Below, in pieces: positions 8,227-16,483 of a stretch of DNA of 64,000 nt. The stretch is taken from positions 1,984,001 to 2,048,000 of the forward strand of contig NZ_AP018164.1 in assembly GCF_002356315.1 (NCBI RefSeq), in the 5' to 3' direction. The notes under the pieces are model-generated. The model had not been told where the DNA came from. It made no database searches and worked only from the letters and a program-made list of their open reading frames with translations. This stretch comes from Mycobacterium shigaense (GTDB lineage: Bacteria > Actinomycetota > Actinomycetes > Mycobacteriales > Mycobacteriaceae). Position 1 is the first letter of the stretch. Each line of letters starts with the position of its first letter. Made by a program: the position numbers and the translations under genes.

Positions 8227-8790
8227 TTACAGCATCGAGTCGATCATCGCTCCGCCGTCGGCGTCGACGTGCGTGGTGGCATCGCCGTTCTGCGTGAAGA
8301 CGATGAAGGCGGACTGATGGGTCGAGGGGTTCAGCAGCTCGATGAAGGCACCGATGACGGGAATCGCGCCCAGCTGCGACGCCCCGTCAGCCGTGTAGTC
8401 GATGAAGGCTTTCTTCTGAAAGTTCGCCCCTGCCACCGTGGTCGCGATGGGCGCGGACAGGTCTTTGACGTTGCTCAGGCCGGTCACCGTGGCGCCCAGG
8501 TTGTTGATGTCGTCCTGCAGCACGGCAACGGGATCCGTCCCGGTGGCCGGTTTGACCCGGACCTCCATCTCCGCGCTGGAGAACACGTTGTGCAGCAGCA
8601 CCCAGCCGGGCCCCTGGTTGCCGACCGACCAGCCCGGCGCCGGGGTGACCGAGACACCCGGCGCGACCTCGACTCCGTCGGCCGCGGTCAGCCTCACCGC
8701 CGGGCCGGTGAGGGCGCCGGTCAGGGCGATCGCCGCGGTCACCGCGGCCGCGAACGCGACGGGGCGCACTGCTCTTGAGACGACGCGCAT
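8227..8790 (-). CDS. Secreted/membrane-anchored hypothetical protein
   Basis: A 187-residue protein. Its N-terminus is a signal-like segment (MRVVSRAVRPVAFAAAVTAA, then hydrophobic to about residue 30) with no Cys lipobox. The mature part is a compact alpha/beta sequence with APGVSVTPAPGW and IDYTADGASQLG. It ends without a second membrane segment. GAGGAG lies 7-8 bases before the ATG at 8790; the longer start at 8838 has none. Divergent from the SDR gene. No known domain was recognised, though similar short exported proteins are common in mycobacteria. Confidence 0.75.
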   Translation of the reverse strand: MRVVSRAVRPVAFAAAVTAAIALTGALTGPAVRLTAADGVEVAPGVSVTPAPGWSVGNQGPGWVLLHNVFSSAEMEVRVKPATGTDPVAVLQDDINNLGATVTGLSNVKDLSAPIATTVAGANFQKKAFIDYTADGASQLGAIPVIGAFIELLNPSTHQSAFIVFTQNGDATTHVDADGGAMIDSML

Positions 8791-8982
8791 GGTCAGACTC
8801 CTCTGTTGCGGTCGGGCGGCGGGAGGTCCGCCCGTCATGTACCCATTTCACTGGGCTGGCGTCACGCTGTCCATGATTGGCTCGCTATCGCCTGATACAC
8901 CTGGCTTATCGAAGACTGCGGGGGACCCCGTGGCCACGCGGTGTGTCAACATGGCTGCGGCAAACCGACAAAGGAGTCAGAC

Positions 8983-9771
8983 ATGGTGGATGCCGAACGG
9001 GCTCGCTCGCGGACGTTCATCGTGACCGGCGCGGCGTCGGGTATCGGCCTGTCCGCCGCGCAGCGCTTGCTGGCCGAGGGTGGCACCGTCATCGGCGCCG
9101 ACCTGACGTCCCCGCCCAACCTGGGACCCGACTTCCGCTTCGTCGCCGCGGACGTCACCGACGAGGACGCCATCGCCGCCGTCTTGGCCGCGGTGCCCGG
9201 CCGCCTCGACGGCGTTTTCCACGCGGCAGGCGTCGCCGGCGGCGGCCCGGTGCACCTGCTCGATCGCGGCGAGTGGGATCGCGTGATCGGGACCAACCTG
9301 ACCGGCACCTTCCTGGTGGCCAAGGCGGCCCTGGCCCGGATGATCGAGCAGGAACGCGTCGACGGGGAGCGGGGCTCGATCGTGACCGTCGCCAGCATCG
9401 AGGGCCTGGAGGGCACCGCCGGCGGCAGCTCCTACAACGCCGCCAAGGGCGGGGTCGTGCTGCTCACCAAGAACATCGCGCTCGACTACGGGCCGAGCGG
9501 CATTCGGGCCAACGTCATCTGCCCCGGTTTCATCGACACGCCCATGGCCCGCGGCGTCTTCGGGCTGCCCGGGATGGAAGGGCCGCTGGCCTCCATCACC
9601 AAGGAGCACGCGTTGCAACGGCTCGGCCGGCCCGAGGAGGTCGGGGCGGTGGCGGCGTTCCTGTTGTCGCCCGACGCGTCGTTCGTCAGTGGTCAGGCCA
9701 TCGCCGTCGACGGTGGCTACACCGCCGGACGCGATCACGGCGTGGTCGCGCTCTTCGGCTTCCCCGAGTAA
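8983..9771 (+). CDS. SDR-family oxidoreductase
   Basis: A 262-residue classical short-chain dehydrogenase. It has the cofactor loop TGAASGIG (15-22), Ser138, the catalytic pair Y151-x3-K155 (YNAAK), the NxCPGFIDTPMA segment, and the typical C-terminal VSGQAIAVDGGYTA. It would oxidise or reduce an alcohol/ketone with NAD(P)(H); Asp40 after strand 2 suggests NAD preference. AAAGGAG precedes the ATG at 8983. It is divergent from the exported-protein gene and 74 bp before tauE. Substrate unknown. Confidence 0.92.
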   Translation: MVDAERARSRTFIVTGAASGIGLSAAQRLLAEGGTVIGADLTSPPNLGPDFRFVAADVTDEDAIAAVLAAVPGRLDGVFHAAGVAGGGPVHLLDRGEWDRVIGTNLTGTFLVAKAALARMIEQERVDGERGSIVTVASIEGLEGTAGGSSYNAAKGGVVLLTKNIALDYGPSGIRANVICPGFIDTPMARGVFGLPGMEGPLASITKEHALQRLGRPEEVGAVAAFLLSPDASFVSGQAIAVDGGYTAGRDHGVVALFGFPE

Positions 9772-9845
9772 CATCCTCGGCGCTGCCGCGCCTGAAATCA
9801 CCCGGCGTGCTTGGCGATCCAGCGCGCCGACTAGTGTCTAGTGCG

Positions 9846-10628
9846 GTGTCGCCTTACCACATGATCTTGATCGGCCTGGCCGGGTTGGTTGCCGGCGCCA
9901 TCAACGCCCTCGTGGGATCTGGCACCCTGGTCACCTTCCCGACTCTGGTCGCGCTGGGTTATCCGCCGGTGACCGCCACGATGTCGAACGCGGTCGGTCT
10001 GGTGGCCGGCGGCCTCTCGGCAACCTGGGGGTACCGCGCCGAGCTGGGCGGTCAGTGGGATCGACTGCGCTGGCAGATTCCGGCCTCGTTGGCGGGCGCG
10101 GTGTTAGGGGCATATTTGCTGCTGCACCTGCCGGCGAAGGTGTTCGCTCAGGTCGTGCCGGGGCTGCTGGTGCTCGCCCTGCTGCTGGTGGTGGCCGGGC
10201 CGCGCATCCAGTCGTGGGCGCGCCGCAAAGCCGAGGAGGCAGGGCGTCATCCTGAACACATCACGCCGGGGCGCAAGGCACTGCTGGTCGTCGGGACCTT
10301 CGCCGTCGGCGTCTACGGCGGTTACTTCACCGCCGCGCAGGGCATCTTGCTGGTCGGGGTGATGGGCGCCCTGCTGCCCGAGTCGCTGCAACGCATGAAC
10401 GCGGCCAAGAACCTGCTGGCATGGGTGGTGAATATCGTTGCGGCGCTGGGCTATACGCTGGTCGCCTTCGATCGGATCTGCTGGCCGGTCGCCGGGATCA
10501 TCGCGGTGAGCTCGCTGGCCGGGGGGTGGCTCGGTGCGCGCTACGGCCGCGCGCTGTCCCCGACAGCGCTGCGCTACGTAATCGTGCTGGTCGGCCTGAT
10601 CGGGCTGTGGCGGCTGTTGACGGTGTGA
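9846..10628 (+). CDS. Sulfite exporter TauE/SafE-family permease
   Basis: About 260 residues with eight hydrophobic segments arranged as two homologous halves (GLAGLVAGAINALVGSG... and VGTFAVGVYGGYFTAAQG...), the hallmark of the TauE/SafE (DUF81) family. These move sulfite, sulfoacetate or other small organic anions across the inner membrane. Start is uncertain: GTG at 9846 (V-S-P-Y-H-M) is given, with ATG at 9861 as alternative and no clear RBS for either. Convergent with the ybdK-like gene, separated by a 20-bp-periodic repeat. Confidence 0.88.
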   Translation: MSPYHMILIGLAGLVAGAINALVGSGTLVTFPTLVALGYPPVTATMSNAVGLVAGGLSATWGYRAELGGQWDRLRWQIPASLAGAVLGAYLLLHLPAKVFAQVVPGLLVLALLLVVAGPRIQSWARRKAEEAGRHPEHITPGRKALLVVGTFAVGVYGGYFTAAQGILLVGVMGALLPESLQRMNAAKNLLAWVVNIVAALGYTLVAFDRICWPVAGIIAVSSLAGGWLGARYGRALSPTALRYVIVLVGLIGLWRLLTV

Positions 10629-10644
10629 CGCCGTCTGCACCCTC

Positions 10645-10820
10645 GGCGTTGAGTGTGCGTTCCCGGCGTTGAGTGTGCCCTTGTGGATTTGCGAGTGCGT
10701 CTACGGCGGGATTTTCGGCTTGGCCTCAAGGGGGGATTGGCGCCGTGGACGCACACGCAACGCCGTGGATGCACACGCAACGCCCTGGACGCACACGCAA
10801 TGTCCTGGACGCACAAGCGA
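10645..10820. repeat. 20-bp-periodic intergenic repeat, copy 1
   Basis: The left part holds two 20-bp-spaced units beginning GGCGTTGAGTGTGC (10645, 10665). The right part holds four exact 20-bp units of the form CGCC(G/C)TGGACGCACACGCAA at 10741-10820. Left units are roughly the reverse complement of right units, so the whole element can fold as one long imperfect hairpin. It fills the gap between two convergent genes. A related element lies at 36454-36580. Confidence 0.85.
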
Positions 10821-10827
10821 GGCGCCG

Positions 10828-11919
10828 TCAGCCCACCGTGGCGGCCGCAGCCTCCGCGAGGACGTCGCGCACCTCGCCGCGCCGGCGCCACGCCGAGCGC
10901 TGGCGCATCGCGCCGTTACCCTGGCCGGCGATGCGGTCGAGTTCGTCGACGACGCGGTCGTATTCGCCGAGCGCATCCAGAGCCGGGTGCACCTCCCGCA
11001 CCAGGGCACCGAGCTGCTCACGCGCCGACACGGCACGGCTGTGCACCAAATCGATTGTGCGACCGGCTAATCCGTCGTGAGCGGCCTTCCAGTACGCCGC
11101 GCGCAGCGCTGCGGGCGGCAGCCGCCGCGGCTCCTCGCCGCGGTCGCGTGCCTGCAGAGACGTCATCACCGCCGCCCTGATCAGGGTGGCGAGCAGCACC
11201 GTCTCGGCGACCGTCGCCGGGACGTCGGCAACCCGGACCTCCACCGTCGGCAAGTCCGCCGACGGGCGCACGTCCCAATAGATCATCTTGTGATCCAGGA
11301 TCGCCTCGGTGTCGATGAGCATGCGCACGGTGTCGTCGTACTCCTCGGCGGACGCGAAGTGCGGCGGCGGCCCGGCGGCCGGCCAGCGCCGCCACAGCAC
11401 GCTGCGCCAGCTCGCGTAACCGGTGTCGGCATTGTGATAGATCGCCGAGTTGGCCGACAACGCCAGTAGCGACGGCAGCCACGGCCGCAGCCAATTGCCG
11501 GCGTAGACGGCGGCTGACCGGTCGGGCACCTCCACATGCACGTGGCATCCGCAGATGCCCTGTTCGTGCGCGACCATCCCGAATTGCGCACCGATGCGCT
11601 GGTACCGCTCGGTGTCGGTGACCGGTAACTCGTGCGGGGTGGCCGGTGGAAGCCCCAGCGCCAGCAGTTGCAGCCCGCCGGCCTGCGCGGCCTGTGCGGC
11701 GCCGCGCCGCAGCCGGATCAGCTCCACACCGAGTTCGGCACTGGTGTGCGCCACGCCCGACGTCGTCTCCACCTGGCAGCTACTCAGCTCCAATTGCAGT
11801 GTGACGCCACGGCGTTCGGCTTCGGCGGCCACGTCGGCGTTGCGCGGGGCCGGTTCACCCGTCTGTCGGTCGACGAGAAGGAACTCCTCTTCGGCGCCGA
11901 CCGTCGGCAGGTCGCTCAT
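10828..11919 (-). CDS. ybdK: Carboxylate-amine ligase, glutamate-cysteine ligase family 2 (YbdK-like)
   Basis: A 363-residue member of the GCS2 family, close in length to M. tuberculosis Rv0433 (376). Family blocks are VGAEEEFLLVD (7-17), LELSSCQVET, GCHVHVEVPD, and the C-terminal WDVRPS...PTVEVRVAD. These enzymes use ATP to join an amino acid to a carboxylate, usually weak gamma-glutamylcysteine formation; mycobacteria use mycothiol rather than glutathione, so the natural product is unclear. Cytosolic. It lies 50 bp after the STAS-domain gene on the same strand. Confidence 0.9.
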   Translation of the reverse strand: MSDLPTVGAEEEFLLVDRQTGEPAPRNADVAAEAERRGVTLQLELSSCQVETTSGVAHTSAELGVELIRLRRGAAQAAQAGGLQLLALGLPPATPHELPVTDTERYQRIGAQFGMVAHEQGICGCHVHVEVPDRSAAVYAGNWLRPWLPSLLALSANSAIYHNADTGYASWRSVLWRRWPAAGPPPHFASAEEYDDTVRMLIDTEAILDHKMIYWDVRPSADLPTVEVRVADVPATVAETVLLATLIRAAVMTSLQARDRGEEPRRLPPAALRAAYWKAAHDGLAGRTIDLVHSRAVSAREQLGALVREVHPALDALGEYDRVVDELDRIAGQGNGAMRQRSAWRRRGEVRDVLAEAAAATVG

Positions 11920-11969
11920 AGGGAAATCAGTTCTTGCCCAACACTTTCGACTTGGCGCTCAGCGGCTCA

Positions 11970-12404
11970 CTAGAGCGCGAGCGCGGAGTCCACGGTGGGG
12001 TAGATGGGCAACGCACGAAACAGCCCGCAGGCGTCGACAATTCGGGTCACGATCGGCTGATGGGCGACCAGCCGCACCTCGATGCCGCGGTCACGGCAGC
12101 GTTGCGACTGCTCGGCCAGCACGGTGTAGGCGCAGCAGCCCATGAAATCGATGCTGGTGACGTCGACCACCAACGGTCCGGGTGTGGCGACGACACTTGC
12201 CGCCTCGGCGAGCAGGTGGCGCCAGGTGTGCTCGTTGCAGGCGTCGATCTCGCCGCCCGCACTGATGACGATGGCCGGGCCGCGGCGATCGGTGGTGGCT
12301 CTCAGGGTGCTGGTGGGGTCGCCCAGCTCGTAGATCAGACGGCTGCTCAGCATCAGCGGCGGGCTGGGCCCGGTGGGAGCGGATTCGGTGATCACGGGAC
12401 TCAT
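11970..12404 (-). CDS. STAS-domain anti-sigma-factor antagonist, Cys-Cys variant
   Basis: A 144-residue single STAS domain (residues ~33-140) with GEIDACNEHTW and the conserved VVDVTSIDFMGCCAY. In classical SpoIIAA-type antagonists the segment reads DFMDSSG and its Ser is phosphorylated. Here it is G-C90-C91-A, so kinase switching by Ser phosphorylation is not possible at that site. Mycobacterial relatives with the same GCC exist, and RsfA is known to be redox-controlled through Cys, so thiol control is a reasonable inference. Divergent from the TetR gene at 12559. Confidence 0.87.
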   Translation of the reverse strand: MSPVITESAPTGPSPPLMLSSRLIYELGDPTSTLRATTDRRGPAIVISAGGEIDACNEHTWRHLLAEAASVVATPGPLVVDVTSIDFMGCCAYTVLAEQSQRCRDRGIEVRLVAHQPIVTRIVDACGLFRALPIYPTVDSALAL

Positions 12405-12456
12405 GGTGGACTCCTAATCCGGCGCCGCTGGCGCCGCGATCTTGGTCCGTCCTGCC

Positions 12457-12523
12457 GTCTGAAGACAGACAAATTTCGCACACTGCGAACCTCTATTGTA
12501 TAACGAGACAGGGCGGTCTGTCT
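12457..12523. promoter_or_regulatory. TetR-type operators and -10 between divergent genes
   Basis: A perfect inverted repeat AGACAG-N6-CTGTCT lies at 12506-12523, directly after a TATAAC -10-like hexamer (12499-12504) for the rightward TetR gene. A second palindrome using the same half-site, GTCTG-N4-CAGAC, lies at 12457-12470 on the side of the STAS gene. The arrangement suggests that the TetR protein represses its own gene and perhaps the divergent one. This is inferred from symmetry and position only. Confidence 0.65.
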
Positions 12524-12558
12524 ACCTGGGTCGGGCTAAGAGAACGGTAAGTCTTGCT

Positions 12559-13152
12559 ATGACGACTTCGCATGTCGCGCCGCCCAATGCGTCGGCACGG
12601 GAGCGCATCTTGACCGCCGCATACGAGCTGTTCAGCAAGCGCGGTATTCGCGCCGTGGGCACCGACGAGGTGATCGTGCGCGCGGCCGTGGCCAAGGCGA
12701 CGCTATACCGCCATTTCGCGACCAAGAACGACCTGGTGCTGGCCGTCCTGCAGCGGCGGGAAGAGATATGGACCCACGGCCTGGTCGAGGCGCAGTCGGA
12801 AGCGCGGGGCCACACGCCCGAGGAGCGGTTGCTGGCCATCTTCGACGTGCTGCACGACTGGTTTCAGCTGCGCAACGGCTACGAGGGCTGCTCGTTCATC
12901 AACGTGCTGCTGGAACTGGGCCCCGACCACCCCGCCGGCCAGGCCTGCGTCACGCACATCGACCACGTCCGCGACATCGTCCGCAGCCGAGCCGTCGACG
13001 CGGGCCTGCGCGACGTCGAGGGCTTCGCCTCGTCCTGGCACATCCTGATGAAGGGCGCCATCGTGCTGGCGGCGGTGGGCGATCTGGATGCCGCGCTGCG
13101 GGCCAAGAAGATGGCACGCGGTCTGATCGAGGAGCATCGCCCCCGGCGCTGA
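12559..13152 (+). CDS. TetR-family regulator (YxaF/LmrA-like C-terminus)
   Basis: A 197-residue repressor with the N-terminal helix-turn-helix RERILTAAYELFSKRGIRAVGTDEVI and AKATLYRHFATK (residues ~13-60). The C-terminal helical domain carries the GCSFINVLLE motif common to the YxaF/LmrA branch. The start ATG at 12559 gives the usual N-terminal length; a longer start at 12496 would place the operator inside the gene. Probably autoregulated through the palindromes just upstream. The DedA gene converges on it from the right. Ligand unknown. Confidence 0.9.
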   Translation: MTTSHVAPPNASARERILTAAYELFSKRGIRAVGTDEVIVRAAVAKATLYRHFATKNDLVLAVLQRREEIWTHGLVEAQSEARGHTPEERLLAIFDVLHDWFQLRNGYEGCSFINVLLELGPDHPAGQACVTHIDHVRDIVRSRAVDAGLRDVEGFASSWHILMKGAIVLAAVGDLDAALRAKKMARGLIEEHRPRR

Positions 13153-13174
13153 CCGCCGCCGGCGAGGCGGTCGG

Positions 13175-13840
13175 CTAGACCGCGTCTGCCGGGGCTTCCC
13201 CGGATTTGCGGGCGTGCTCGGCTTCGAGTTCGGCGATCGCACGCGCGGTCCGTTCGCGCAGCACGATGGTGGCGATGCCCCCGACGATTACCGCGATGAC
13301 GAGAGCGATCCAGGAGAACCGCTCCAGCCAGCGTTCGGCGGCCATCCCGGCGAAATAGACCAGCGCGGTGGTGCCGCCAGCCCAGCAGATGGCGCCCGAC
13401 ACATTGGCGCCCAGGAATCGCTGGTAATGCATCTTCAGCGCGCCGGCTAGCGGGCCGGCGAATATCCGCAGCAACGCGATGAAACGTCCGAAGAAGACCG
13501 CCCGAATTCCCCAGCGGTTGAACAATCTTTCGGCGAGCATCACGTGTCCCGGGCCGAAATGCTTGGGGAAGCGCTGGCCCAGCCTGTCGAAGAGCGGTAA
13601 ACCGAATCGGCGCCCGATGGAATAGCCGATCGAATCGCCAATGACCGCACCGATGATGGCAGCGATCGCGACGCCCAGCGGGTTGACGGCCAGGTCGTGG
13701 TGGGAGGACATCAGCGCTGCGCTGACCAACATGATTTCCCCGGGCAGCGGAACGCCGAGGCTTTCGACGCCGACCACGCCGCCGACCACCAGATAGACCG
13801 CAAGGGGCGGGATCGACTGCAGCAAGGCCTCCACGTTCAT
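13175..13840 (-). CDS. DedA-family membrane protein
   Basis: A 221-residue polytopic protein with the DedA/SNARE-associated core: VESLGVPLPGE near residue 25, GDSIGYSIGRRFG (about 69-81), FFGRFIALLRIFAGPLAG (116-133) and GAICWAGG. DedA proteins are flippase-like transporters linked to undecaprenyl phosphate or phospholipid movement and membrane homeostasis. The Glu in PLPGE and the Arg in GRF are the conserved functional residues and are present. The gene starts 14 bp after the stop of the SGNH hydrolase gene on the same strand. Confidence 0.9.
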   Translation of the reverse strand: MNVEALLQSIPPLAVYLVVGGVVGVESLGVPLPGEIMLVSAALMSSHHDLAVNPLGVAIAAIIGAVIGDSIGYSIGRRFGLPLFDRLGQRFPKHFGPGHVMLAERLFNRWGIRAVFFGRFIALLRIFAGPLAGALKMHYQRFLGANVSGAICWAGGTTALVYFAGMAAERWLERFSWIALVIAVIVGGIATIVLRERTARAIAELEAEHARKSGEAPADAV

Positions 13841-13854
13841 GGACTAAGGATGCC

Positions 13855-14739
13855 TCACGGGTGTCCGCCCTGCGCAATGTCTTCGGTCTGCGCGCCCCGG
13901 TGCGGCGCGGGTGGCGCGTTGACGGGTTCCAGCTGCGGGCGCTTGGCGAATCGCCCGTCGGCCGCGGACATGCCCCGCATCCGCCGCCACACCCACGGGA
14001 AGAAGTTGTCCTGCGTCCAGCGCAGCTTTCCGTAGGCGCCGGCCGCGACCGACAACTGCGTCGGATCGGGATGCGGCTTGGCCCAATCATGGTTGCTGTC
14101 AGGCAGATTCAGGGCTTCGGCGGCCGCGGCGGCGAACAGGATGTGACCCTTGGGCGACGCGTGCACGCGGTCATAGCTCCACGTGTCCCAGTCCCGCATC
14201 GACGCCGCGTTGTACAGGTCGACGAGCGGGAAGCCGTAGCGGGCGGCGGACGCGCGGATCGCGAAGTTGATGCGGGCCAGCCGCTTGGACACGATCCAGC
14301 CGAACGGGAGGAACTGCGCGACGTTGGGAAATGTCGTCGTCACCACCGTCGCCCCCGACTCGGCGAGCGTCGCGTAGAGGTAATCGAGTTCGGCAAGCGC
14401 ACGGCCGAAGTTTCGGCCGGGCTGGATGACGTCGTTCATCCCGGCACACACGGTGATCAGGTCCGGTTCCATCGCCAGCGCCTCCGGGATCTGCTCCCTC
14501 AGCACGTCGCCCAGCAGCTTGCCGCGCACCGCGAGGTTGGCATACTGCAATCCCGGATACAGCGAGTCGAGCAGCACGGCGAGCCGATCGGCGAACCCGA
14601 GCAGACCGGTGGTCTCGTCGCCGTCCCACAGCCCCTCGGTCTGGCTGTCGCCGAGGGCGACGTATCGGCGGTATCCGGCCTGACTGGCTCCGTACACGAC
14701 CCCGAGACTAATGCTGAATCGAATTCCGGTGCGTGACAT
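13855..14739 (-). CDS. SGNH/GDSL-family hydrolase
   Basis: A 294-residue esterase-fold protein. Block I is VALGDSQTEG with the nucleophile Ser32, block II has the Gly in AVRGKLLGD, block III is AGMNDVI with Asn, and block V is SYDRVHASPKGH with the Asp/His pair. All four SGNH residues are present. A short hydrophobic N-terminus (ISLGVVYGAS) is not a convincing signal peptide. The C-terminal 60 residues are rich in Pro and Arg. It would deacylate a lipid or sugar ester. Probably one unit with the dedA gene downstream. Confidence 0.88.
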   Translation of the reverse strand: MSRTGIRFSISLGVVYGASQAGYRRYVALGDSQTEGLWDGDETTGLLGFADRLAVLLDSLYPGLQYANLAVRGKLLGDVLREQIPEALAMEPDLITVCAGMNDVIQPGRNFGRALAELDYLYATLAESGATVVTTTFPNVAQFLPFGWIVSKRLARINFAIRASAARYGFPLVDLYNAASMRDWDTWSYDRVHASPKGHILFAAAAAEALNLPDSNHDWAKPHPDPTQLSVAAGAYGKLRWTQDNFFPWVWRRMRGMSAADGRFAKRPQLEPVNAPPAPHRGAQTEDIAQGGHP

Positions 14740-14809
14740 CTGGCGCGAAACGCTGTTGTAGCGTGATTCTCGCCGCGCTTCACCGGGCCGGTTGGGTTAA
14801 AGGAGTGCA

Positions 14810-16471
14810 GTGGAATTCAATCTCGCCCAAGTGTTCTCGGCGGTGGCGGCGGCGAACCCACAACGCGATTGCGTTGTGTTTGGACATCAACGGTTCACTT
14901 TCGCGCAAACTGACGAACGGGCCCGCCGATTCGCCCGCGCACTGAATTCCTGGGGTCTCGGCGCGCATCGCGAACGTTCGGAGTTGGCGCCGTACGAATC
15001 CGGCCAAAGCCACCTCGGGTTATACATGGCCAATTGCAACGAATTCCTCGAGGCGATGCTCGGTGCCTACCACGCGCGCGTGGCGCCGTTCAATGTGAAC
15101 TACCGCTACGTCGCCGACGAACTGGTCTACCCGCTCGGCAACGCGAGCGCGGACGCGGTGATGTATCACGCCCGGTTCGCGCCGACGCTCGCCGAGGCGC
15201 TCGAGAAGGGCGGGCTGCCGCCGCCGCGGCTGATCCACGTCGACGACGGCTCCGGGAACGCGCCGTTGCCCGGCGCGGTGCGCTACGAGGAGCTGCTGGC
15301 CTTCAACGCCGGGGAGGTTTCCGACGATGCGCTGGATATCACGCCGTCGCCGGACGACCTGTACGTGCTCTATACCGGCGGCACCACCGGGATGCCCAAG
15401 GCCGTGCTGTGGCGCCAGCACGACATCTACGTCAACGCCATGGGTGGACGCAGCTACGGCACCGGCGAGGTGGTCAGCGGCCTGGACGAGATCGTCGAGC
15501 GGTCGCGCGTCGCCGCGCCGGGCTCGATGACCTGCGCGCCGTTGATGCACGGCGCGGCGCAATGGGCGGCCTTCATCAACCTGTGCGGCGGCCGGCCGTT
15601 CGTGATGGCGTCGACGACCACTCATTTCGATCCGGCCGAGGCGTGGGCGCTGGCCAGCCGCGAACGGGTGGCGTCGCTGTCGATCGTGGGCGACGCGTTC
15701 GGGCGGCCGCTGGTCGACGAACTCGAATCCGGCGACTACGACCTGTCCGGGCTGACGGTGCTGGTCACCGGCGGGGCGGCACTCAGTGCGCCGCTCAAGC
15801 AGCGGTTCGTCGAGCTGCTGCCGCAACTGACGATTCTGGACGCCGGCGGCTCCTCGGAATCCGGTTCGCAGATGGGCCAGGTGTCCAGCCGCGGGCACCG
15901 CGCGAGCGGCCGGTTCGCGCCGAACCCCGGGGCGGTGGTGGTCAGCGAGGACATCACCCGGATCCTGTCGCCGGGTGACGACGAAATCGGTTGGCTGGCC
16001 CAGCAGAGCCCGATCCCGCTCGGGTACCTCGGCGATCCGGACAAGACCGCCCGGACGTTCCCGGTCATCGAGGGGATCCGGCACTCGGTGCCCGGCGACC
16101 GCGCCCGCTGGGCCGCCAACGGCGAAATCGAGTTGCTGGGCCGCGATGCGGTCACCATCAATCCCGGCGAGAAGATCTTCGCCGAAGAGGTCGAGGCCGC
16201 CATCGCCGAGCATCCCGCCGTCTACGACGTCGTGGTGACCGGCCGTCCCAGCGCGCGGTGGGGGAACGAAGTGGTGGCGATCGTGCAACTGGCAGCGGGC
16301 GAGCGGGCCTCGCGGGCGGAGTTGGCCGAGGGCATCCTCGCCGAGGCCGCGCGTCACCTCGCCCGTTACAAATTGCCGAAGGAGATCGTCTTCCGCGACC
16401 GGCTGCAACGCTCACCGTCCGGTAAGGCCGATTACCGCTGGGCGAAAGACCAAGTGACACAGTCTGTTTGA
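14810..16471 (+). CDS. Acyl-CoA synthetase (FadD19-like)
   Basis: A 553-residue adenylate-forming ligase closest in layout to FadD19 (Rv3515c), the steroid side-chain acyl-CoA synthetase. It shares NVNYRYVADEL, YTGGTTGMPKAVLWR (the ATP loop), HGAAQWA, GSSESG, VTINPGEKIFAEEVE, and the end SPSGKADYRWAK. It would activate a branched or steroid-type acid to its CoA ester. AAAGGAG precedes the GTG at 14810. The 12-bp gap to the ArsP-like permease gene suggests a shared transcript. Actual substrate not shown by sequence. Confidence 0.9.
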   Translation: MEFNLAQVFSAVAAANPQRDCVVFGHQRFTFAQTDERARRFARALNSWGLGAHRERSELAPYESGQSHLGLYMANCNEFLEAMLGAYHARVAPFNVNYRYVADELVYPLGNASADAVMYHARFAPTLAEALEKGGLPPPRLIHVDDGSGNAPLPGAVRYEELLAFNAGEVSDDALDITPSPDDLYVLYTGGTTGMPKAVLWRQHDIYVNAMGGRSYGTGEVVSGLDEIVERSRVAAPGSMTCAPLMHGAAQWAAFINLCGGRPFVMASTTTHFDPAEAWALASRERVASLSIVGDAFGRPLVDELESGDYDLSGLTVLVTGGAALSAPLKQRFVELLPQLTILDAGGSSESGSQMGQVSSRGHRASGRFAPNPGAVVVSEDITRILSPGDDEIGWLAQQSPIPLGYLGDPDKTARTFPVIEGIRHSVPGDRARWAANGEIELLGRDAVTINPGEKIFAEEVEAAIAEHPAVYDVVVTGRPSARWGNEVVAIVQLAAGERASRAELAEGILAEAARHLARYKLPKEIVFRDRLQRSPSGKADYRWAKDQVTQSV

Positions 16472-16483
16472 GTTAGGATATAG

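Noticed and set aside
10741..10820. 20-bp repeats as a CRISPR array
   Set aside because: No unique spacers between units and no cas genes in the window.
12879..14090. 403-codon open frame on the minus strand
   Set aside because: It runs through the TetR, DedA and SGNH genes in another frame and contains only Arg/Pro-rich shadow sequence.
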